Origin: JANPEZ01 sp031423155
Lineage (GTDB): Bacteria > Actinomycetota > UBA4738 > HRBIN12
Reading direction: 5' to 3'
DNA length: 64,000 nucleotides
Assembly (NCBI GenBank): GCA_031423155.1
Contig: JANPEZ010000097.1
Coordinates: 1 to 64,000 of the forward strand
The position numbers and the translations under genes were made by a program. The notes below the pieces were generated by a model. That model had not been told where the DNA came from. It made no database searches and saw only the letters and a program-made list of their open reading frames with translations. Shown piece by piece: positions 58,894 through 64,000 of the stretch; position 1 is the first letter of the stretch; every line of letters begins with the position of its first letter.

Positions 58894-59019
58894 ACTGGGG
58901 CGGCGCTGGCCAACAGCGCGGTCAGGTCGGTGGAGGCCAGCGACCGGGAGTTCTTCGCCCGTCTCGGCACGTCGAGGGAGTCTTTCGCCAAGGGCCTAAG
59001 GCAGCTCGCTGCGAGCTGA
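58894..59019 (+). pseudogene. MarR-family regulator, C-terminal remnant
   Basis: The frame reads ALANSAVRSVEASDREFFAR and then LGTSRESFAKGLRQLAAS before a stop, matching the end of MarR regulators. The DNA-binding part is missing, and the upstream boundary abuts the start region of the ATPase gene. Confidence 0.6.
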
Positions 59020-59031
59020 GCGGCGCGGGAT

Positions 59032-59856
59032 TCAGATCTTGGGCATCCGAAGAGCCAGGCCGGTCAGGCCGGCGTCGGCGCTCTGAAGCGACCATCCGCC
59101 CAGGCTCGAGACGACGATCTTGTCGAGCGCCGGTCCGCAAAACGCGATGTTGGCGGGCTGGTTGAGGACCACCCCGTCGGGGTCCTCCACCAGGACCGAC
59201 TTCTTGCCGTCGGGGTCGACCCGCCAGATGCGGTCGGGCCGGTAGCAACCGACGAGTATCGTTCCGTCGCTGGCAAGCGCCACGCCGTCGGGCTGGGTTC
59301 CGGTCAGGTCCGCCACGACGGTCGGAGGGCCTCCTTCTATCGGGACGCGAACCAAGCGGCGCGCTCGCGACTCGACGACCAGCAGGGCATCTCCCTCGGC
59401 GTTCAGGCAGCACCCGTTGGGGAAGGCGGGAACGGCCTGGCTCCAGACGTCGGTTCGTCCTTCCGGCGTTACGCGGAAGATGAGCCCGTCGTCGGAGCCC
59501 CAGTCGCCCGAGTCGGTCACGTAGAGGTTCCCGGCACCATCGAACGCGGAGAAGTTCGGCACGCGCAGCGGATGCTCGGGCGTTCCCGTAGACCAAGTTG
59601 TGATCTCGCCTTTCGCTGATACCCGTTGCACCGCAGCATTTCCGTAGTCGCATGCGAACACGGTTCCGTCGGCGGCGAGCGTGATCCCGTACATGAATCC
59701 GCCCGTGGAGGCGAGCTCTTGAACCTCGCCGCCCGGCTCTATCCGGTAGATCTGACCGGCTTCTCCGCCGGCGTACAGACTCCCGTCGGATCCCCAGGCG
59801 ACTCCCTCGGGATGGTCCAGTCCGTTGGCGATCGAGCTGAAGGCGCTGAGTTCCAT
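59032..59856 (-). CDS. NHL/SMP-30-like beta-propeller protein (intact copy)
   Basis: 274 residues. Repeated propeller blades: GVAWGSDGSLYAGGEAGQIYR, GITLAADGTVFACDYGNAAVQR, AGNLYVTDSGDWGSDDGLIFR, GCCLNAEGDALLVVESRARRL, GVALASDGTILVGCYRPDRIW. SMP-30/gluconolactonase-like; lactonase or binding activity possible. ATG 59856 overlaps the flavoprotein stop (TGATG), so the genes are coupled. A truncated duplicate lies at 47.4 kb. Confidence 0.85.
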   Translation of the reverse strand: MELSAFSSIANGLDHPEGVAWGSDGSLYAGGEAGQIYRIEPGGEVQELASTGGFMYGITLAADGTVFACDYGNAAVQRVSAKGEITTWSTGTPEHPLRVPNFSAFDGAGNLYVTDSGDWGSDDGLIFRVTPEGRTDVWSQAVPAFPNGCCLNAEGDALLVVESRARRLVRVPIEGGPPTVVADLTGTQPDGVALASDGTILVGCYRPDRIWRVDPDGKKSVLVEDPDGVVLNQPANIAFCGPALDKIVVSSLGGWSLQSADAGLTGLALRMPKI

Positions 59857-60995
59857 CAGGAGGCCCCGAACCAGCGGCGGCGCCGGGTCGAGGCGAAGCT
59901 GGCCTTCTCGTCGGCGGTCTGTGGGGAGGGGGGGTAGTAGGTGCCATGGGGGTGGCCGGGTTCGGCGAAGAAGTCCACGTCCACGCGCGCGACCTCGTGT
60001 CCGCCCATCTCCACGTAGCAGGAGGCCGTGCCGTCGTAGCCGGGGGGTTCCCCCTGTTCGCGGACGCGCGCGATCAGTTGGTCGGCGACCACTCGGGCTG
60101 CGCCCTCGGAGAAGACGCCGGCCTTCGCCGTACCCACGCTCGTGACGTCGCCCACCGCGTAGACGTCCGGGTAGCGCGTCGCCAGGGTCGAGGGATCGAC
60201 CGGGATCCAGCCGCTTTCGGTCAAGCCAGACTCGAGAACCACCGGCGGGGCCACGTGGACCGGGACGCCCAGGAACACGTCGAAGCCGAGGCGCTGTCCG
60301 TCGTCCAGCACCGCCTCGTTCGTAGATGGATCGAGCGAGGCGACCAGGTGGTCGGGAACGAACTCGATGCCTTTCGCCGCGAAAGCGGTCAAGATCGCAG
60401 CCGAGGTCTCGGGCGAAGGCGGGATCGGCTTTCCGAAGGGCATGACGACCTTGATGCTCACGTCCTCGCGCACCCCCCGCTCGCGCAGGTACTCGTCGAG
60501 GAGGAGCGCGGCCTCACTCGGCGCCGGCGGGCACTTGAAGGGCGCTCCGCAGACCCCGACGATCGCGGTGCCGCTCGCGAAGGATCGAAGGATCTCCCCC
60601 AGCCGCTCCGCGCCGGCGACGGTGTAGAACTCGTTGCCCGTTTCGGACAGACCGGGTGTCGCCGCCAGGTCGTAGTCGGCGCCCAGGGCGATGACCATCA
60701 CGTCGGCCCGATAGGTGTCCAGGTCGGTGGTCACGCTTCGGGACTCGGGATCGATCGAGACGATCGTCTCCTGGCGCAGACGCACTCGGGGAGTCGTCAT
60801 CTCCGCGTAGGGGATCCGGATCTCGTCTACGGACCTGCGACCGAACATGAGATCCAGCTTGGAGAATCCGAAGACGAATGAGTCGGCCTTGTCGACGAGG
60901 GTGATGTCGACCAGGTCGCCGAGCTCCTCGGAGAGCCTCGAGGAAAGCTCCAGGCCTCCGAAACCTGCACCGAGTACGAGTACGGACGTGGTCAT
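59856..60995 (-). CDS. FAD-dependent pyridine nucleotide-disulfide oxidoreductase (NDH-2/SQR-like)
   Basis: 379 residues. FAD motif VLVLGAGFGGLELSSRL, second dinucleotide region ALGADYDLA, CGAPFKCPPAPSEAALLL with two Cys as in sulfide:quinone reductases, and YAVGDVT near the C terminus. Membrane-peripheral quinone reductase is likely. ATG 60995 has TATCCT 7 nt upstream (leaderless). Confidence 0.85.
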   Translation of the reverse strand: MTTSVLVLGAGFGGLELSSRLSEELGDLVDITLVDKADSFVFGFSKLDLMFGRRSVDEIRIPYAEMTTPRVRLRQETIVSIDPESRSVTTDLDTYRADVMVIALGADYDLAATPGLSETGNEFYTVAGAERLGEILRSFASGTAIVGVCGAPFKCPPAPSEAALLLDEYLRERGVREDVSIKVVMPFGKPIPPSPETSAAILTAFAAKGIEFVPDHLVASLDPSTNEAVLDDGQRLGFDVFLGVPVHVAPPVVLESGLTESGWIPVDPSTLATRYPDVYAVGDVTSVGTAKAGVFSEGAARVVADQLIARVREQGEPPGYDGTASCYVEMGGHEVARVDVDFFAEPGHPHGTYYPPSPQTADEKASFASTRRRRWFGAS

Positions 60996-61053
60996 AGAGC
61001 CAAGGATAGAGCATCGCTGGCACCGCAGTCTCAGACATGAGAACGTTCCGGCG

Positions 61054-62418
61054 ATGGATCCACGGGTGGACCCCACGCGAGTCGAAGCCCTCAAGCGGCG
61101 AGAGGACGAGGTCTTCCTGTCGGCCCGGCCCCTCTCGGCGGCGCTGCTTGAGCGGGCTCGCCGCTCGATGCCGCTCGGCGTCCCCATGTCGTGGATGGAT
61201 TTCCTCTTCGATCACCCGCCGCTGTTCGTCGACACCGCCGAGGGCGCGTACTTCACCGACGTGGACGGACACCGCTATCTCGACATGTATCTGAACATCA
61301 CGGTCGCCTCAGCCGGGCATACGCATCCGGCGGTCGTTGCGGCGGCGGTTCAACGTCTCCAGAATGGCGTCCAGTTCGGGCTTCCGACCGAAGACGCGAT
61401 CGTCGTGTCGGAAGCCTTGGCAGAGCGATGGGGGCTGCCGAAGTGGCAGTTCGCGTTGTCCTCTACGCAGTCCATCACCGACGTGATCCGCTTGGCTCGC
61501 ATCGCGACCGGCCGCGATCGTCTCTTGGTCTTCGAGGGCAAGTACCACGGTCACCTGGGCGAACTTCTGGCGATCGCCGGAGACGAGGGAGCGACCCCCG
61601 AGTACCTGGGCATCACGGGCACCGATATCGCGCGGACGGTCGTGGTCGACTGGAACGATCTCGAGAGTGCCGAGCGGGTCCTGCGCGGGGGCGACGTTGC
61701 CCTCCTGATAGCGGAGCCGGCGCTCACCAACTCCGGCGTCGTGTTCCCGTCCTTAGCCTTCCACTCGGAGCTTCGCCGCATCACACGGGACGTGGGAACG
61801 CTGCTCCTCATCGACGAGACGCAGACACTCCCATGCGCATACGGGGGGCTCGTGCGCGAATGGGCGCTCGAGCCCGACTTCGTGGTTCTCGGCAAGGCGC
61901 TCGGTGGCGGCATCCCCACGTCCGTTTACGGAATGAGTGAGGAGATCGCCGGGCTGATCGATCGCGAATACGAGCCGTACGAGGTATCCGGCGAGGTGGT
62001 CGATGAGCCGGCCATCGGGGGAACCATGTTCGGAAACGCTCTGTCGATGGCGGCTACCCGAGCCGCGCTCACCGAAGTGTGGACACCGGAGAATCATGGG
62101 CGCACCCAGCGGCTCGCAGAGCGACTGATGATCGGCATGCGGTCCGTTTTCGAGGATGCGGGCGTGGACTGGAACGCGTATCAACTCGGCAACCGCGCGG
62201 GGTTCCGTTTCTCTCCCGACGTTCCGCGTAACAACGTTGAGGCGGGCGAGCGTGACATCCCGGCGGTCCGCCACCTTCAGAGGGTCTTCATGGCGAACCG
62301 CGGGATCTGGGAGTTCGGATGGTGGTGCGGCCCCGTCGTCTCGATCCAGGCGACGAACGACGATATCGATCTCTACCTCAGCACTTTCGCCGACTTCATC
62401 TCAGAACTGCTTGGATGA
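61054..62418 (+). CDS. Class III PLP-dependent aminotransferase (glutamate-1-semialdehyde aminomutase-like)
   Basis: 454 residues. Small-domain start DGHRYLDMYLNITVASAGHTHP, EGKYHGHLGE, metal/PLP acid in LLIDETQTL and PLP lysine in VVLGKALGGGIPTSVYG. Substrate unknown. Divergent from the flavoprotein gene by 58 bp. Confidence 0.88.
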   Translation: MDPRVDPTRVEALKRREDEVFLSARPLSAALLERARRSMPLGVPMSWMDFLFDHPPLFVDTAEGAYFTDVDGHRYLDMYLNITVASAGHTHPAVVAAAVQRLQNGVQFGLPTEDAIVVSEALAERWGLPKWQFALSSTQSITDVIRLARIATGRDRLLVFEGKYHGHLGELLAIAGDEGATPEYLGITGTDIARTVVVDWNDLESAERVLRGGDVALLIAEPALTNSGVVFPSLAFHSELRRITRDVGTLLLIDETQTLPCAYGGLVREWALEPDFVVLGKALGGGIPTSVYGMSEEIAGLIDREYEPYEVSGEVVDEPAIGGTMFGNALSMAATRAALTEVWTPENHGRTQRLAERLMIGMRSVFEDAGVDWNAYQLGNRAGFRFSPDVPRNNVEAGERDIPAVRHLQRVFMANRGIWEFGWWCGPVVSIQATNDDIDLYLSTFADFISELLG

Positions 62419-62452
62419 GGCGTCTCGACCGCGAGTGACCGACCGGGCTTCG

Positions 62453-63556
62453 TCAGGGTCTGATGACGGTTCGTACGACCTCGCCGGCGAGCATCGCACG
62501 GAACGATTCGGCTATGTCTTCATCGGTCAGGCGGCCCTCGCGGCTGACCATCGCGTCGAGGTCGAGGGAACCTTCGATGGCCCAGTCGACCCAGCGCTGG
62601 AAGTCTTCGACCAGCGCGTCGCCGCCGTCGGTGATCAGGAGCGAGGCCTTGTTCGGATAGGCGGCGCCCTCACCGCCGCTCCAGAGGAGCCGCACCTCGG
62701 CTTCGGCGGGAGGAACGCCGATGGCCACCGCGATGCCGCCTCGGTCCAGCATCTGGACGGCTTGACTAACGACGGCCGCAACGCCCGTCGCTTCGATCGC
62801 GACGTCGAGGCCCTCCCCGTCGGTGAGCGCCCTTACGGTTGTGACCGCGTCTGCCGTCGAGGCATCAACGACATGGGTCGCCCCGACTGACTTCGCCCAG
62901 TCGAGCTTGGCCGCCACTAGGTCTACCGCCACGATCATCCCGGCACCCGCGATGCGCGCCGCCTGGATCGCGGCGAGACCGATCCCTCCTAGTCCTATGA
63001 CCGCTATGCGAGCGCCCGGCCAAACCTTCGCCGTGTTGACGACTGCCCCGACCCCGGTCGACACGCCGCACCCGATCAGACAGACGCGCGAGAGGTCGGC
63101 CTCGGCCGGGAGCTTCAACGCCTGCGCGGCGTTCACGACCGTATGCGTCGCAAGGCTTCCGAGGGAAAGTGTGCCGGCAAGCGTCGCGCCCGTGCGGGCA
63201 ACCCGGACGCGCGGAGGTTGTTCCCAGGCGTGGGAGCAGGAACGCGGTTCTCCGCGAAGGCAGGGGCGGCAGCTTCCACATGGAACTCCCCATGCGAGAA
63301 GAACCGGATCGCCGGGCGCGAGATCGGTAACTCCCGAGCCGACGGCTTCAACGTGTCCGGCTCCCTCGTGACCGAGCAGCATCGGGAAAGGCACTCCCCA
63401 GTTGCCGTTCTCAACCGCCCAGTGATCGCTGTGGCAGACGCCGCTCGCGGCGATCCGCACGAGCACCTCGCCCGGCCCTGGGTCGTCGATCAGTATCGCC
63501 TCGACCCTGACAGGCCCGCCGGCTTCCTCTACTACGGCTCCGAGTCCCTCGCGCAT
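62453..63556 (-). CDS. Zinc-dependent alcohol dehydrogenase (NDMA-dependent/class III-like)
   Basis: 367 residues. Catalytic zinc Cys-His (GVCHSDHW, GHEGAG), structural zinc Cys cluster (CGSCRPCLRGEPRSC), GCGVSTGVGAVVN and the NAD motif VIGLGGIGLAAIQAA. Typical of actinobacterial medium-chain dehydrogenases acting on alcohols or aldehyde adducts. ATG 63556 has TACCCT 7 nt upstream. Confidence 0.92.
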   Translation of the reverse strand: MREGLGAVVEEAGGPVRVEAILIDDPGPGEVLVRIAASGVCHSDHWAVENGNWGVPFPMLLGHEGAGHVEAVGSGVTDLAPGDPVLLAWGVPCGSCRPCLRGEPRSCSHAWEQPPRVRVARTGATLAGTLSLGSLATHTVVNAAQALKLPAEADLSRVCLIGCGVSTGVGAVVNTAKVWPGARIAVIGLGGIGLAAIQAARIAGAGMIVAVDLVAAKLDWAKSVGATHVVDASTADAVTTVRALTDGEGLDVAIEATGVAAVVSQAVQMLDRGGIAVAIGVPPAEAEVRLLWSGGEGAAYPNKASLLITDGGDALVEDFQRWVDWAIEGSLDLDAMVSREGRLTDEDIAESFRAMLAGEVVRTVIRP

Positions 63557-63627
63557 CCGGCAGAGGGTATCCGTTCTCCGGCGAACAGGGGTAGACTCCG
63601 CGGGTCCGGTGCACCTAGGGAGGAACA

Positions 63628-64000
63628 GTGGAGCGTCAGCAACTCGCCCAGCGTTACCTGGAGGGTCAGATAGGGCGCCGGGTATTCCTCCGTCGGCTGA
63701 TCGGTTTCGGGATAGCGCTTCCGATCGCCATCGCCTACGCCGACCTGCTGAAGGCAGATCCTGCCGCTGCGGCCGCCGCCTCCTACTACGTGGGCGTGTT
63801 CGACTTCAGCTATGTACCGACTCCACTGAAGATCGCATTGGTCGGTGAAACGGTCGGGTGGGGGTTCCAGGGCAGCAGCTACACCCATAGCGTCACTGAT
63901 CCCACCGGTGTCATCGACTCGGGATTCAAGGCCGAGTGGAACGTCTACGACCGGGCGATGTCGTACTCGGGGACTTTCTACTACCACTGCGCGGAGGCCT
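63628..64000 (+). CDS. Exported cupredoxin-like protein, N-terminal part (runs off the window)
   Basis: GTG 63628 after AGGGAGGA starts MERQQLAQRYLEGQIGRRVF, then LRRLIGFG and a hydrophobic stretch, a twin-arginine signal. The mature part has a copper-type His (SYTHSVTDPTG), then GTFYYHCAEA, the Cys-adjacent region of type-1 copper sites. The reading frame stays open to the last base. It parallels the cupredoxin domain at 18.6 kb. Confidence 0.7.
   Translation, partial: MERQQLAQRYLEGQIGRRVFLRRLIGFGIALPIAIAYADLLKADPAAAAAASYYVGVFDFSYVPTPLKIALVGETVGWGFQGSSYTHSVTDPTGVIDSGFKAEWNVYDRAMSYSGTFYYHCAEA

Overview
The window is GC-rich, densely coded DNA from a high-GC Gram-positive bacterium. It is most likely an uncultivated Actinomycetota lineage; the exact order cannot be read from the sequence. 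Supporting signs are frequent GTG starts, many 4-bp gene overlaps (ATGA/GTGA), sigma-70, PadR, ECF/anti-sigma and cold-shock proteins of actinobacterial type, and at least 18 genes with a TANNNT -10 element only 6-9 nt before the start codon, the signature of leaderless mRNAs. A selenocysteine tRNA shows that the lineage uses selenocysteine.

Layout. 1-2.6 kb (minus strand): end of a permease gene, a catalytically dead alkaline-phosphatase-superfamily protein and a flavin monooxygenase. 2.7-4.7 kb: zinc/manganese-type ABC importer (ATPase, permease) plus Fur/Zur regulator, with a Fur/Zur-type operator over the first codons. 4.75-14.8 kb: four tandem, overlapping genes for exported phosphatase/phosphodiesterase-like enzymes in which the C-terminal metal-ligand segment sits at the N terminus (apparent circular permutation of the PafA type), followed by a 1124-residue membrane protein that joins a GT-C-like half to an MFS half. 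14.8-23 kb: ordinary housekeeping genes (EamA transporter, AlaX, cupredoxin/beta-helix protein, hydrolase, primary-type sigma factor, acyltransferase). 23-30.1 kb: a peptide-uptake and peptide-degradation locus (DppBC-type permeases, binding protein, M20 and M55 peptidases, orphan histidine kinase). 30.2-33.5 kb: epimerase and a poly-N-acetylglucosamine-like synthase/deacetylase pair. 33.5-45.2 kb: selC, DNA repair (Tag), PadR, HAD phosphatase, an ECF sigma/anti-sigma/M15 peptidase operon, CDGSH protein, SDR, ABC-F, cold-shock protein and a nucleotidyltransferase pair.

45.3-57.5 kb is an accessory region organised around tRNA-Arg(CCT). It has one intact tRNA, one chimeric tRNA, one 5' half and four 3'-half copies, with cargo between them (phosphodiester glycosidase, IS3 transposase remnant, truncated duplicate of a beta-propeller gene, a c-di-GMP-I riboswitch with a tiny membrane protein, RTX protein, SnoaL-like proteins, a hydrolase, amidase and TPR-cyclase). 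No integrase is present, so it looks like an accreted, decayed integration hotspot. From 57.5 kb the chromosome continues with a DUF4143 ATPase beside a MarR remnant, the intact beta-propeller gene, an NDH-2/SQR-like flavoprotein, a class-III aminotransferase, a zinc alcohol dehydrogenase and the start of a Tat-exported cupredoxin.

Common themes are metal handling (Zn uptake next to Zn-type phosphatases, copper proteins), surface-polymer and cell-envelope processing (deacetylase, M15 peptidase, amidase, phosphatases) and second-messenger signalling (c-di-GMP riboswitch, class-III cyclase).
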